DNA from: Pseudooceanicola marinus
Lineage (GTDB): Bacteria; Pseudomonadota; Alphaproteobacteria; Rhodobacterales; Rhodobacteraceae
Direction: 5' to 3'
Assembly (NCBI RefSeq): GCF_002786295.1
Contig: NZ_PGTC01000015.1
Coordinates: 250,501 to 314,500, forward strand
Length of the DNA: 64,000 nt
The position numbers and the translations under genes are program-made. The notes under the pieces were generated by a model. The model was not told the origin of the DNA. It saw only the letters and a list, made by a program, of their open reading frames with translations, and did not search any database. Below, one piece after another: positions 9,070 through 17,255 of the stretch; position 1 is the first letter of the stretch, and each line of letters begins with the position of its first letter.

Positions 9070-9312
9070 GGGTCAAGCCTGCGCCCGGCAAGGGGCAAAA
9101 GCAAGCCGGTTTCCCGGACGGAAGGCCAGGCCCGCGGCGCGCGATGCCTCAAATTCAGGCGAACTCCCCGCCAGCCTGGCCCGGACGGCGTGTCGCGGAA
9201 GGGGGCCACGGGCTCTGACCTTTTCGTGATGCGTCGCACGTGGCGTTTGGCGGACCCCGCAATGCCTGTAAGGTGATGGCAACGCGCACCCTAGCAACGT
9301 GGAGACCCTCCG

Positions 9313-9750
9313 ATGCAGCTGAAGACCTTGGCCCTCGCGGCCGTCACCGTCACCATCGGCGCCGCCGCCCTGGCCCATGCCGATGTCGAGAACCCCGTCG
9401 TCAAGGAACGGATGGACCTGATGGGCGATATCCGCGGCGCCTTCGCCACCCTGGGTGGCATGGTGCAGGGCAAGACCGCCTTCGACGCCGAGGCCGCAGC
9501 CGATGCCAAGGCGACGCTGGAGGCCTCCGCCGCGATGATCCCGGCGAAGTTCGAGGCCAACGAGATGGACCCTGAATCCGAAGCCGCTCCGGCGATCTGG
9601 GAAGACTGGGACGGTTTCACCACCATGGCATCCGAACTGCAGACCGCCGTGGCGGCGCTGGACACAGGGTCGCTGGAAAGCGTGCAGGCCGGCTTCCGCC
9701 CGATCGGCGCGGCTTGTGGCGCCTGCCATCAGGGCTATCGCGTCGACTGA
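9313..9750 (+). CDS. Periplasmic class II cytochrome c (cytochrome c')
   Basis: A 145-residue protein with an N-terminal signal peptide (about 1-23, cut near AHA-DVE) and a four-helix body. The haem site is at the C-terminal end, Cys135-Gly-Ala-Cys138-His139, followed by a basic Tyr-Arg pair, as in cytochromes c'. These proteins bind NO or carry electrons in the periplasm. GGAG about 7 nt upstream supports the start. It is a single gene; the role (NO handling or electron transfer) cannot be told apart here. Confidence 0.92.
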   Translation: MQLKTLALAAVTVTIGAAALAHADVENPVVKERMDLMGDIRGAFATLGGMVQGKTAFDAEAAADAKATLEASAAMIPAKFEANEMDPESEAAPAIWEDWDGFTTMASELQTAVAALDTGSLESVQAGFRPIGAACGACHQGYRVD

Positions 9751-9788
9751 GGCGCGACAGGGTCGCGGTCGACCAGGCGCGCTGCGGA

Positions 9789-10055
9789 TCAACCGCAGCG
9801 CAGCTCGCTCACCCGGTCCTCATCGTCGAGGTGCACGTTCAGCCGCTCGGGCAGGTGATCCATCGTCATCATGTCACCGGGCCGCAGGACGCGCACGCGG
9901 CCGTCGCGCGGCGGCAGCAGGTCTTCGGACCAGGGCTGGCCGATGACATGGTCGAGTGTTTCCAGGCCGCAGGGCGTCTTCGGCCCCGGGCTCATGGCGG
10001 TGGCGCAGGCCGAGGTCAGCAGGACCAGGACGAGAGCGAGCGGGGCAGGTTTCAT
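9789..10055 (-). CDS. I78-family peptidase inhibitor lipoprotein
   Basis: An 88-residue lipoprotein. Lipobox LTSAC puts the lipidated Cys at 17. The mature part carries the Inhibitor_I78 pattern: CG...LDHVIGQPW, RVLRPGDMMTMDHLPERLNVHLDDEDRVSELRCG. I78 proteins are small serine-protease inhibitors; two Cys (29 and 87) may pair. The start ATG overlaps the TetR stop by 4 nt, so it is translationally coupled to the regulator. The partner protease is not in the window. Confidence 0.85.
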   Translation of the reverse strand: MKPAPLALVLVLLTSACATAMSPGPKTPCGLETLDHVIGQPWSEDLLPPRDGRVRVLRPGDMMTMDHLPERLNVHLDDEDRVSELRCG

Positions 10056-10687
10056 GGGCTTTCCTTGGTGGTGACGCCGTAGCGGCAGAGAAAGGTCTTC
10101 ACGGCCTCGTCGGCGATTCTTTCGCCCTCGGCGGCCGGCAGGGCGTCGATCATGCCGAATTGCAGCTTCAGCATCAGCGAGCTCTTGCACAGCGCGAGGA
10201 ACTGATCGGCGGCCAGGTCCGGGTCGTGCACCTGCAGCTCGCCCCGCTCTGTCGCTTCCGCCAGGTAGGTCGAGAGCTTTCCCAGGGTCAACTGCGGCCC
10301 GGCCTCGTAGAAGGCCTGGGCGAGGTCGGGAAAGCGGTTCGATTCCGAGGTCGCCAGCCGGTACATCGACACGACGAGCGGGTGGCTCAGGTCGTGCACG
10401 GTGCGCCGGGCGATGGCGGTCAGCAGCTCCTCGGCGGGCAGGTCGGGCAGGACGAAATCCTTGGCCTGATCCGCGTGGCGATGGCATTCGCTGCGGGCGA
10501 TCTCGATGAACAGCAACCGCTTGTCGGGGAAGTAGCTGTAGAGTGTCGCCTTCGACACCCCGGCCTCGCGGGCGATGTCATCGACGTTGGCCTTGTCGAA
10601 CCCGTCCTTCAGGAAGATGCGCCGGGCGCCTTCCAGAACCTGATCGTATTTTCGCCCCCGACGACCGGGGGATGTTTGACGGGTCAT
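10052..10687 (-). CDS. TetR/AcrR-family transcriptional regulator
   Basis: A 211-residue one-component regulator. The start is set by GGAGGT just before the ATG at 10687; a longer reading frame upstream lacks a ribosome site. The N-terminal helix-turn-helix reads ILKDGF-type FLKDGFDKANVDDIAREAGVSKATLYSYFPDKRLLF (about 24-60). The C-terminal domain is of the AcrR C-terminal kind (FPDLAQAFYEAGPQLTLGKLSTYL). It is divergent from the deiodinase-like gene (137-nt shared upstream region) and forms an operon with the I78 lipoprotein, so both are likely targets. Confidence 0.93.
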   Translation of the reverse strand: MTRQTSPGRRGRKYDQVLEGARRIFLKDGFDKANVDDIAREAGVSKATLYSYFPDKRLLFIEIARSECHRHADQAKDFVLPDLPAEELLTAIARRTVHDLSHPLVVSMYRLATSESNRFPDLAQAFYEAGPQLTLGKLSTYLAEATERGELQVHDPDLAADQFLALCKSSLMLKLQFGMIDALPAAEGERIADEAVKTFLCRYGVTTKESP

Positions 10688-10755
10688 GTAACCTCCGCGT
10701 TTGCCGGGAGATAATGGCGCTTGTGTCGGGCCACGGCAAGGGTTGCGGCCAGAGG

Positions 10756-10783
10756 TTGACGCCACAGGCCGCTCTGCGATGAT
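10756..10783 (+). promoter_or_regulatory. Candidate promoter for the deiodinase-like gene
   Basis: TTGACG (10756-10761), 16-nt spacer, GATGAT (10778-10783), 41 nt before the start codon. It lies in the region shared with the divergent TetR gene and so is a natural place for repression. No clear inverted-repeat operator was found. Confidence 0.33.
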
Positions 10784-10824
10784 CCGGCGCAAGGGAAACG
10801 GGCTTTTCGGCCCGAGGGGGATGG

Positions 10825-11517
10825 ATGTACAGCAAGGGCAAGGTGGCCTACCGGGCGTTGCCGCTGCCGGACCGGCGAGAGCTGGCCCCGGAGGAGATGC
10901 AACGGGCGGCGGAGGCGTTCCGCGCGCTGATGGCGCAGCGCCATTCGGTGCGCGCGTTCAGCGACCGGCCCGTTGCCTCCGAGGTGATTGCCACCTGCGT
11001 CGCCGCCGCCGGCCTGGCGCCCTCTGGCGCGAACCACCAGCCCTGGCATTTCGTCGCCATTGCCGACCCGGCGATGAAGGCGCGCATCCGTGCCGCCGCC
11101 GAGGCGGAGGAGGAGAAGTTCTACGCGGGTGGCGCCGGTGACGAATGGCTGGCCGCGCTGGAACCCATCGGGACGGGCGTGGCAAAGCCGCATCTTGAGG
11201 TCGCGCCCTGGCTGATCGTCATCTTCGCGCAGCGCTACGGGCTGACGCAGGAGGGCGAGCGATACAAGAACTACTACGTGCCCGAAAGCGTGGGCATCGC
11301 CACCGGCATGCTGATCACCGCGCTGCATACAGCGGGCCTGTCCTGCCTGACCCATACGCCCAATCCGATGCGGTTCCTCAACGATCTTTGCGACCGGCCT
11401 GAGCATGAGAAGCCAGTGATGATCCTGGCCGTCGGCCACCCGGCGGCAGATGCCACGGTGCCCGAGGTGGCGAAGATCAAGAAACCCCTGGACGAGATCC
11501 TGACCCTGCGTGCTTGA
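10825..11517 (+). CDS. Iodotyrosine deiodinase-like FMN reductase (nitroreductase superfamily)
   Basis: A 230-residue flavoprotein of the nitroreductase fold. FMN contacts are seen in QRHSVRAFS (38-46) and APSGANHQPWHF (65-76). The lid that grips the zwitterion of halotyrosine in iodotyrosine deiodinase is conserved: Glu96, Tyr100 and Lys121 have the same spacing (4 and 21) as Glu157, Tyr161 and Lys182 of human IYD. Also shared are NYYVPESVGIATGM and LTHTPNPMRFL. It is therefore more likely a reductive dehalogenase of halogenated tyrosines than a nitro-drug reductase, though substrate is unproven. It is divergent from a TetR gene. Confidence 0.88.
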   Translation: MYSKGKVAYRALPLPDRRELAPEEMQRAAEAFRALMAQRHSVRAFSDRPVASEVIATCVAAAGLAPSGANHQPWHFVAIADPAMKARIRAAAEAEEEKFYAGGAGDEWLAALEPIGTGVAKPHLEVAPWLIVIFAQRYGLTQEGERYKNYYVPESVGIATGMLITALHTAGLSCLTHTPNPMRFLNDLCDRPEHEKPVMILAVGHPAADATVPEVAKIKKPLDEILTLRA

Positions 11518-11561
11518 TCCCCGGGTCCTGAACCCGGATGCCTGACCCGAAACGGAGCCCG

Positions 11562-12014
11562 ATGACCGAGATCTACATTGATGCCGATGCCTGCCCGGTG
11601 AAGGCCGAGGCCGAGAAGGTGGCGACCCGCCACAAGGTGACCCTTTGGATGGTGTCGAACGGCGGACTGCGCCCCTCGGCCAATCCCTACGTGCGGCACC
11701 AGATCGTGGCGGAGGGGCCGGACGTGGCCGATATGTGGATTGCCGACCGCGCTGGCCCGGGCGACGTGGTGGTCACCGGGGACATCCCGCTGGCGGCGAA
11801 ATGCGTGGCCGCCGGGGCCACTTGCCTGCGCCACAACGGCGAGACGTTCACCGAGGCCAACATCGGCCAGCAGTTGGCGATGCGCGATCTGATGGCCGAT
11901 TTGCGCGCCGCCAATCCGCTGGGCGCGGGCGGCGGGGGCAAGGGCTTTACAAAGGCGGACCGCTCTCGTTTTCTGAACGCTCTGGAAACCGCACTGCGCA
12001 GCGCTGCGAAATAG
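11562..12014 (+). CDS. YaiI/YqxD (DUF188) family protein
   Basis: A 150-residue soluble protein with the family opening IYIDADACPVK (4-14), the central VTGDIPLAAKCV and the end GGGGKGFTKADRSRFLNALE. The fold is PIN-like and acidic residues (Asp7, Asp9, Asp near TGD) suggest a metal-dependent nuclease, but no activity is established. CGGAG before the ATG at 11562 fixes the start; the in-frame ATG at 11538 is less good. First gene of a run with HAD, cyclodeaminase and hydrolase genes. Confidence 0.9.
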   Translation: MTEIYIDADACPVKAEAEKVATRHKVTLWMVSNGGLRPSANPYVRHQIVAEGPDVADMWIADRAGPGDVVVTGDIPLAAKCVAAGATCLRHNGETFTEANIGQQLAMRDLMADLRAANPLGAGGGGKGFTKADRSRFLNALETALRSAAK

Positions 12015-12032
12015 CAAACGGACCCAAGACCT

Positions 12033-12662
12033 ATGACCGCAACGCCCATCAAGGCCGTCGTCTTCGACATCGGCAACGTGCTGCTGGAGTGGAACCCGGA
12101 GGCACATTATGACGCCAAGTACGGGGAGGAGAAGCGGCGGGAGATATTTGCCTCTGTCGACCTGGCCGCGATGAACGAACGTGTCGACCGGGGCGAGGAC
12201 ATGGGCGAGCTGGCCCGCCGCCTGGCCGCCGACCATCCTGAATGGCATGACGAGATCATGACCTGGCACGAGGACTGGCTGACCATGTGTTCGCCTGCCA
12301 TCCCCCATTCCTGGCGCCTGCTGCGCGCCCTGCGTGGCAAGGGCATCCCGGTCTTCTCTCTGTCCAACTTCGGCATCGGCACCTATGAGATAGCCCGCGC
12401 CGAATACCCGGTGCTGGACGAATTCGACCAGGGCTATGTCTCCGGTCACCTGGGCGTCATCAAGCCCGACCCGCGCATCTACGAAATGCTGGAAGAGGGC
12501 AGCGGGTTGTCGGGCGCCGAGCTGCTGTTCACCGACGACCGGGCCGACAACATCGCTGCCGCCGCCGCACGCGGCTGGCGCACCCATCAATTCGAGCACC
12601 CCGAGGGCTGGGCCGCGCGCCTGGTGGCGGAGGGGCTGCTGAGCGAGGAGGAGGCCGCATGA
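12033..12662 (+). CDS. HAD-superfamily (subfamily IA, YihX-like) phosphatase
   Basis: A 209-residue haloacid-dehalogenase-type hydrolase. Motif I is VVFDIGNVLLEW with nucleophile Asp12, motif II is SLSNFG, motif III Lys in VIKPDPRIY and motif IV is FTDDRADN. The layout and the N(F/T)G and DDRADNI patterns resemble YihX-type sugar-phosphate phosphatases. The stop overlaps the cyclodeaminase start by 4 nt. Substrate not known. Confidence 0.9.
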   Translation: MTATPIKAVVFDIGNVLLEWNPEAHYDAKYGEEKRREIFASVDLAAMNERVDRGEDMGELARRLAADHPEWHDEIMTWHEDWLTMCSPAIPHSWRLLRALRGKGIPVFSLSNFGIGTYEIARAEYPVLDEFDQGYVSGHLGVIKPDPRIYEMLEEGSGLSGAELLFTDDRADNIAAAAARGWRTHQFEHPEGWAARLVAEGLLSEEEAA

Positions 12663-13579
12663 GCGACATTGCCATGATCTCTTATCAAGAGGGCGAAAGC
12701 GTCCTCGACTGGCTGCGGCTGACCGATGCGCTGGCTGCAGCGCATGATCTGCCCAAGGCCGAGATCGGGGATACCTTCCTCTATCGCGGCGAGGACACGC
12801 TGCTGACCCGCTCTGCCTGGATCGACGGGCTGGGCGTGGCGGTGAAGGCCGCGACGATCTACCCGGGTAACAAGGCCGTGGGCAAGCCGGCGGTGAACGG
12901 TGCCGTCAACTTGATGTCGGACGAAGACGGCACGCTGGAGGCCATCGTTGATTTCCACCTGGTCACCAAGTGGAAGACCGCCGGCGACAGCCTGCTGGCC
13001 GCCCGCCGCCTGGCGCGGCCTGACAGCCGGGTGATCCTGATCGTGGGGGCAGGCGCCGTCGCGGCCTCCCTGCGAGAAGCCTACGGCGCGGCCTTTCCGC
13101 AGGCGCGCTTCCTGGTGTGGAACCGCACGCCCGCCGGTGCCGAGGCGCTGGCCGAGGGCGACCCGGCGATGGAGGCGGTGACCGACCTGCCCGCCGCCGT
13201 GGGCCGGGCAGACATCGTGACCTGCGCCACCATGGCCACCGAACCCTACCTGGACGGTGCCTGGCTGAAACCTGGCACCCACGTCGACCTGATCGGCGCC
13301 TACCGCCCCGACATGCGCGAGGCGATGGACAGTGCCCTGCAACGGGCCCGCATCTTCGTCGACAGTTTCGACACCACCGTCGGACATATCGGCGAGATCC
13401 AGATCCCGCTGGACAGCGGCGCGATCACCCGCGCGGACCTGGTTGCGGATTACTACGACCTCGGCGCCTTCACCCGGACGGACGACGAGGGGATCACCCT
13501 GTTCAAGAACGGCGGCGGTGCGCATCTGGACCTGATGACCGCCCGCCACGTCCTCGACGCCTGGCGCGAGGCGCGGTGA
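12659..13579 (+). CDS. Ornithine cyclodeaminase/mu-crystallin family protein
   Basis: A 306-residue NAD(P)-dependent enzyme family that includes ornithine cyclodeaminase, alanine dehydrogenase and ketimine reductases. The dinucleotide motif is VGAGAVAASL (about 125-134). GTHVDLIGAYRPDMREAMDS is the typical C-terminal core. The conserved Lys in VAVKAATIYPGN could be catalytic. Start overlaps the HAD gene and its stop overlaps the hydrolase start (4 nt each). It may make proline or reduce cyclic imines; the exact reaction cannot be read. Confidence 0.9.
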   Translation: MSDIAMISYQEGESVLDWLRLTDALAAAHDLPKAEIGDTFLYRGEDTLLTRSAWIDGLGVAVKAATIYPGNKAVGKPAVNGAVNLMSDEDGTLEAIVDFHLVTKWKTAGDSLLAARRLARPDSRVILIVGAGAVAASLREAYGAAFPQARFLVWNRTPAGAEALAEGDPAMEAVTDLPAAVGRADIVTCATMATEPYLDGAWLKPGTHVDLIGAYRPDMREAMDSALQRARIFVDSFDTTVGHIGEIQIPLDSGAITRADLVADYYDLGAFTRTDDEGITLFKNGGGAHLDLMTARHVLDAWREAR

Positions 13580-14514
13580 ACGTCGCGCCCCTGATCGGCC
13601 TGGTCCTGGGCGGCGGTGCGCTGGCCTGGGCGCCCTTCCTGCGCGAGGACCTGCGCCCCAAGGTGGCCGAGAGGCGCGACAGGCCCCCGGGCGAGATCGC
13701 CGATCTGCCTAGGGGGCGCATCCATTTCCAGTGGCACGGGGATGAGGATGACCCGGTGGCGGTGCTGGTCCACGGGCTGACCACGCCCGCCTATGCCTGG
13801 GATGGCGTCGTGCCGGGGCTGGTGGCCATGGGCTATCGCGTGCTGAGCTATGACCTCTACGGGCGGGGCTGGTCCGACCGGCCCGATGGCGCGCAGGATG
13901 CCGATTTCTTCGTTGGCCAGCTCGTGGACCTGCTGGAGGCGCTGAACGTGGCCGAGCCGGTCACGCTCTTCGGCTATTCGATGGGCGGTGCCATCGCCGC
14001 CGCTTTCGCCGCGCGCTATCCGTCGCAGATCGAGAAGCTGGTGCTGGTGGCGCCCGCCGGAATGGGCGGCTACCCGACCGGTTTGACCCGCCGCATCCGC
14101 GATGGCGGCGCGACCGGGCGCTGGCTGTTCTATCTGCTGTTCCCCGGTCAGCATCGCCGCATTGCGCGGCGGGCCGAAGCCCAGGGCGTGCCGCGCAAAT
14201 ACACCCGGATGCAGGCGGCGGAGGCCGACTGGCGCGGTTTCACCCCTGCCGTCCTGTCCTCCCTGCGCGGCGTGCTGCGCGACCCGATGGAGCTGGAACA
14301 CCGCAAGATCGCCAAGGCCGGCCTGCCGATGCTGTCGATCTGGGCCAGCGAGGACCAGGTGATCCCGCTGGAAGGCATGGGCGTCATCTCGCGCTGGAAC
14401 CGGGCCTCGGTCCAGAAGGAGGTGCCGGGGGCAGGCCACTGGCTGCCCTTGTCGCACCCCGAGGCGGTGGTGCGCGCCTTCCGCGACTGGCTGTGGGAAG
14501 ACGGCGAGATCTGA
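13576..14514 (+). CDS. Alpha/beta-fold hydrolase with N-terminal membrane segment
   Basis: A 312-residue serine hydrolase. The GTG at 13576 overlaps the cyclodeaminase stop by 4 nt. Residues 4-21 are hydrophobic and could be a signal anchor. The oxyanion HGLTT (66-70), nucleophile elbow GYSMGG with Ser135, acid Asp260 (WASEDQVIPL) and His288 (GAGHWLPLSHP) form a complete triad. A long lid (about 163-240) precedes the acid. An esterase or lipase is likely; substrate unknown. Last of the four-gene run. Confidence 0.9.
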   Translation: MNVAPLIGLVLGGGALAWAPFLREDLRPKVAERRDRPPGEIADLPRGRIHFQWHGDEDDPVAVLVHGLTTPAYAWDGVVPGLVAMGYRVLSYDLYGRGWSDRPDGAQDADFFVGQLVDLLEALNVAEPVTLFGYSMGGAIAAAFAARYPSQIEKLVLVAPAGMGGYPTGLTRRIRDGGATGRWLFYLLFPGQHRRIARRAEAQGVPRKYTRMQAAEADWRGFTPAVLSSLRGVLRDPMELEHRKIAKAGLPMLSIWASEDQVIPLEGMGVISRWNRASVQKEVPGAGHWLPLSHPEAVVRAFRDWLWEDGEI

Positions 14515-14535
14515 TCGCGCCGCGGCCCCTGCTCC

Positions 14536-15786
14536 TCAGGCCGCGGCCGAGGTCGGCAGGCCGGGCCGGTTTTCCCGCACCGGCAGGTGGATCAGCGCCG
14601 AGAAGGCGCCGACGCCCACGCCGACCCACCACACCAGCGTGTAGTCGCCGTGGATGTCGTACATCTTGCCGCCCAGCCAGACACCCAGGAAGCCGCCGAT
14701 CTGGTGGCTGAGGAAGACGATCCCGTAAAGGGTGCCCATGTAGCGCATCCCGTAGATATGGGCGATCAGACCGGAGGTCAGCGGCACCGTCGCCAGCCAC
14801 AGCCCGCCCATCAGGGCCGAGAAGATCAGCACCGAGGCCGGCGTGATCGGCAGCACGATGAACGTCCCCGCCACGATGGTCCGCAGGGTGTAGATCCCCG
14901 CCAGCAGGTATTTCTTCGGCAGCCGGTTGCCCAGCCAGCCGGCGAAGAGCGTGCCGCCGATGTTGAACACCCCGATCAGCGAGATGGCTATGGCGCCAAG
15001 CGCCGAGGTGGTGGTGATGCCCAGCGACGCCAGGATCCCGCCCGAGGCAATGGGCCCGCAAAGCTCGGTCACGAAGGCCGGGAAATGCGCGGTGATGAAG
15101 GCCAGCTGGTAGCCGCAGGAAAAGAACCCGAGGAAGATCATGGCGAAGGTCGGATCCTTGCCCGCGCGCAGCAGGATCTGGCCCAGCGTCTCCTCCAACT
15201 CCGCCTTGGTCGCAGGCGGTGTCGGGCTGCGCATCATCGGCAGAAGCAGCAGCACGGCCAGGATCGCCGCGGCGAAGACCAGGAAGACATTCTGCCAGGG
15301 CATCATCCCCAGCAGGAATTCGGCCACCGGCGCACCGACGACCTGCCCGGCGCTGCCCGCCGCCGTGGCGATGGCCAGCGCCATGGACCGGTGTTCGGGC
15401 GCCGCCGCACGGCCCACCACCGCCAGGATCACGCCAAAGCCCGTCCCGGCAATGCCGAAGCCCACCAGGATCTCCAGCCCCCAATGCGCCTCGGGTGTCA
15501 CGGCGAAGGAGGAGGCCACGAGGCCCGCGGCATAAATGACCGCGCCCAGGATGATCGCCCGCCGGTCGCCCAGCTTCTCGGCGAAGGCGCCGAACAGGGG
15601 CTGGCCGATCCCCCAGGCCAAGTTCTGGATCGCGATGGCCAGCGAGAAGTCGGCGCGCATCCAGTTGAATTCCTCGGCGATCGGGATCTGGAAGACCCCG
15701 AAACTGGCGCGGATGGCGAAGTTCACCAGGATGATCAGGCAGCCCACGATCAGAACGGGGGTCAGCAGGCGTGGGGCGGCTGTCAT
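14536..15786 (-). CDS. Major facilitator superfamily transporter
   Basis: A 416-residue inner-membrane carrier with about 12 predicted helices. The loop 2-3 signature is GAFAEKLGDRRAII (about 86-99), and the central loop (about 195-220, PTPPATKAELEETLGQ) divides two six-helix halves. The overall pattern, including NFAIRASFGVFQIPIAEEFNW, resembles the monocarboxylate/oxalate-formate branch of MFS carriers. GGAGG lies just before the ATG. It is convergent with the hydrolase gene. The transported compound is unknown. Confidence 0.92.
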   Translation of the reverse strand: MTAAPRLLTPVLIVGCLIILVNFAIRASFGVFQIPIAEEFNWMRADFSLAIAIQNLAWGIGQPLFGAFAEKLGDRRAIILGAVIYAAGLVASSFAVTPEAHWGLEILVGFGIAGTGFGVILAVVGRAAAPEHRSMALAIATAAGSAGQVVGAPVAEFLLGMMPWQNVFLVFAAAILAVLLLLPMMRSPTPPATKAELEETLGQILLRAGKDPTFAMIFLGFFSCGYQLAFITAHFPAFVTELCGPIASGGILASLGITTTSALGAIAISLIGVFNIGGTLFAGWLGNRLPKKYLLAGIYTLRTIVAGTFIVLPITPASVLIFSALMGGLWLATVPLTSGLIAHIYGMRYMGTLYGIVFLSHQIGGFLGVWLGGKMYDIHGDYTLVWWVGVGVGAFSALIHLPVRENRPGLPTSAAA

Positions 15787-15916
15787 GTCGGAGGTCCTCC
15801 CAAAGATTGGGCGCAGATTAGACTTTGGTCGCGCGCAGTCAATTCAGCCTTCGTGAGGCGGGTCATTCGAGAATGTGCGCTTTCCCAGCCGGGGGTGGCG
15901 TATTATCTAGCCCCCC

Positions 15917-16999
15917 ATGAGCCAGAGCATGTCCGACATCTACCACGCCCGCGTCGCCAGCGGAGAGATCCGCCCCGACCCCGCGCAGGAACGCGTCCTG
16001 CCCGAGTTCGACCGTATCCGCGAGGGGCTGACCGCCCAGCCGGCGAAGCGCGGCTTCTTCGGTCGCAGGAAGGCCCCCGAGGCGCCGAAGGGTCTGTATC
16101 TGTGGGGCGGTGTCGGGCGCGGCAAGTCGATGCTGATGGATCTCTTCGTCGAAAGCCTGGACGTGCCGGTGCGCCGTGTCCACTTCCACGCCTTCATGCA
16201 GGAGATCCACGAGGGCATGCATGCCGCCCGCAAGGCCAATACCGAGGACAGCCTGGCCCCCGTCGCCGCCAAGGTGGTCGAGGACGTGAAGGTGCTGGCC
16301 TTCGATGAGATGCAGATCACCGACATCACCGACGCGATGATCGTCGGCCGCCTGTTCGAAGCGCTGTTCGATGCAGGCGTGGTGGTGGTCACGACCTCCA
16401 ACCGGGTGCCCGATGACCTCTACAAGGACGGGCTGAACCGGCAGCTGTTCCTGCCCTTCATCGAGCTGATCAAGGACCGGCTGGTGGTGCATGAGCTGGA
16501 AAGCCCGCATGACTACCGGCAGCACCGCCTGTCCGGCCAGCAGGTCTATTTCACCCCCGTCAATGCCGAGGCACGCCGTCAGATCGAGGCCTATTGGCAC
16601 GACCTGACCGGCGACACCGGCGCCGGTGAGCCGCTGGTGCTGAAGGTGAAGGGACGCGAGGTGACGATTCCCGCCTATCGCTCCGGCGTGGGGCGGGCGT
16701 CATTCCACGACCTCTGCGGGGCCATGCTGGGCCCGGGCGATTACCTGGCCGTGGCCGAGGCGGTCGAGGTGCTGATCCTCGAAGACATCCCCTGCCTGGG
16801 CCGGTCGAATTTCAACGAGGCGAAACGTTTTGTCACCCTGATCGACGCGCTTTACGAGGCGAAGGTGCGGCTGATCTGTTCTGCCGCGGATCAGCCCGAA
16901 AGCCTTTATCGCGAGGGCGAAGGGGTGTTCGAGTTCGAGCGCACCGCCAGCCGCCTGCGCGAGATGCAGGACAAGGACTGGGGCGCCGAAGACGACTGA
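15917..16999 (+). CDS. zapE: Cell division protein ZapE (AFG1-like ATPase)
   Basis: A 360-residue AFG1-family P-loop ATPase that, in bacteria, modulates the FtsZ ring late in division. Walker A GGVGRGKS (64-71), Walker B VLAFDEMQITD, and the conserved HFHAFMQEIHEGMH and TSNRVPDDLYKDGLNRQLFLPFI blocks are complete. The start could also be a downstream ATG at codon 5. It ends next to a gene-free region with the GANTC cluster. Confidence 0.94.
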   Translation: MSQSMSDIYHARVASGEIRPDPAQERVLPEFDRIREGLTAQPAKRGFFGRRKAPEAPKGLYLWGGVGRGKSMLMDLFVESLDVPVRRVHFHAFMQEIHEGMHAARKANTEDSLAPVAAKVVEDVKVLAFDEMQITDITDAMIVGRLFEALFDAGVVVVTTSNRVPDDLYKDGLNRQLFLPFIELIKDRLVVHELESPHDYRQHRLSGQQVYFTPVNAEARRQIEAYWHDLTGDTGAGEPLVLKVKGREVTIPAYRSGVGRASFHDLCGAMLGPGDYLAVAEAVEVLILEDIPCLGRSNFNEAKRFVTLIDALYEAKVRLICSAADQPESLYREGEGVFEFERTASRLREMQDKDWGAEDD

Positions 17000-17047
17000 G
17001 GCAGCGCGGGGCCCCCGTCCGGGTTCCGGGAGGAGCGGCCTGAAAGC

Positions 17048-17071
17048 AAAAAGGGGGTCGCTGTCCGACCC
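17048..17071 (-). terminator. Second copy of duplicated minus-strand terminator
   Basis: GGGTCG/CGACCC stem (17055-17060 with 17066-17071), 5-nt loop, then a T-run on the minus strand (17048-17052). It is the weaker copy. A further hairpin CGCCCC-ATC-GGGGCG lies between the two copies (17074-17088). Confidence 0.65.
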
Positions 17072-17097
17072 GTCGCCCCATCGGGGCGCCTGAAAGC

Positions 17098-17123
17098 AAA
17101 AAGGGGGTCGTTGTCCGACCCCC
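17098..17123 (-). terminator. First copy of duplicated minus-strand terminator
   Basis: A perfect 8-bp stem (GGGGGTCG at 17103-17110 with CGACCCCC at 17116-17123), 5-nt loop, and TTTTTGC on the minus strand (17098-17102). It is nearly 290 nt past the folC stop, so it may serve folC or a separate small transcript. Confidence 0.8.
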
Positions 17124-17221
17124 TGTGTTCTGCCCGATAGATCCCAAGTCTGCGACATGGTCCGGCACGCGGTGATAGGCTGCTGTGCGAGCCGTCCCAT
17201 GCAGATGAACGCCTGATCTGT
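17098..17221 (-). ncRNA. Candidate small RNA, about 125 nt
   Basis: Inferred transcript starting near 17221, 7 nt past a sigma70-like -10, and ending at the perfect terminator hairpin. It has a possible 5-bp stem CAGAT/ATCTG near its 5' end. No family is recognised. The alternative is that the hairpins simply end a long folC 3' UTR. Confidence 0.33.
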
Positions 17222-17227
17222 AAGGAC

Positions 17228-17255
17228 TTTATGCGAATCGGATCGAATCGGTCAA
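17228..17255 (-). promoter_or_regulatory. Minus-strand promoter candidate with two GANTC sites in its spacer
   Basis: On the minus strand TTGACC (17250-17255) and CATAAA (17228-17233) are separated by 16 nt. The spacer (17234-17249) contains two GATTC sites (17235-17239 and 17245-17249), and a third lies 9 nt upstream of the -35. GANTC is the CcrM methylation motif in alphaproteobacteria, so promoter strength could depend on methylation state. Confidence 0.4.

Noticed and set aside
14587-16308. Long plus-strand reading frame opposite the MFS gene and over the zapE start
   Set aside because: It is the antisense of a well-supported transporter gene and shows the His/Gln/Arg-rich composition typical of GC-rich shadow frames.
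16700-17200. Minus-strand frame across the terminators and zapE end
   Set aside because: It repeats a terminator-encoded motif twice and runs antisense into zapE; it is explained by the duplicated terminators.
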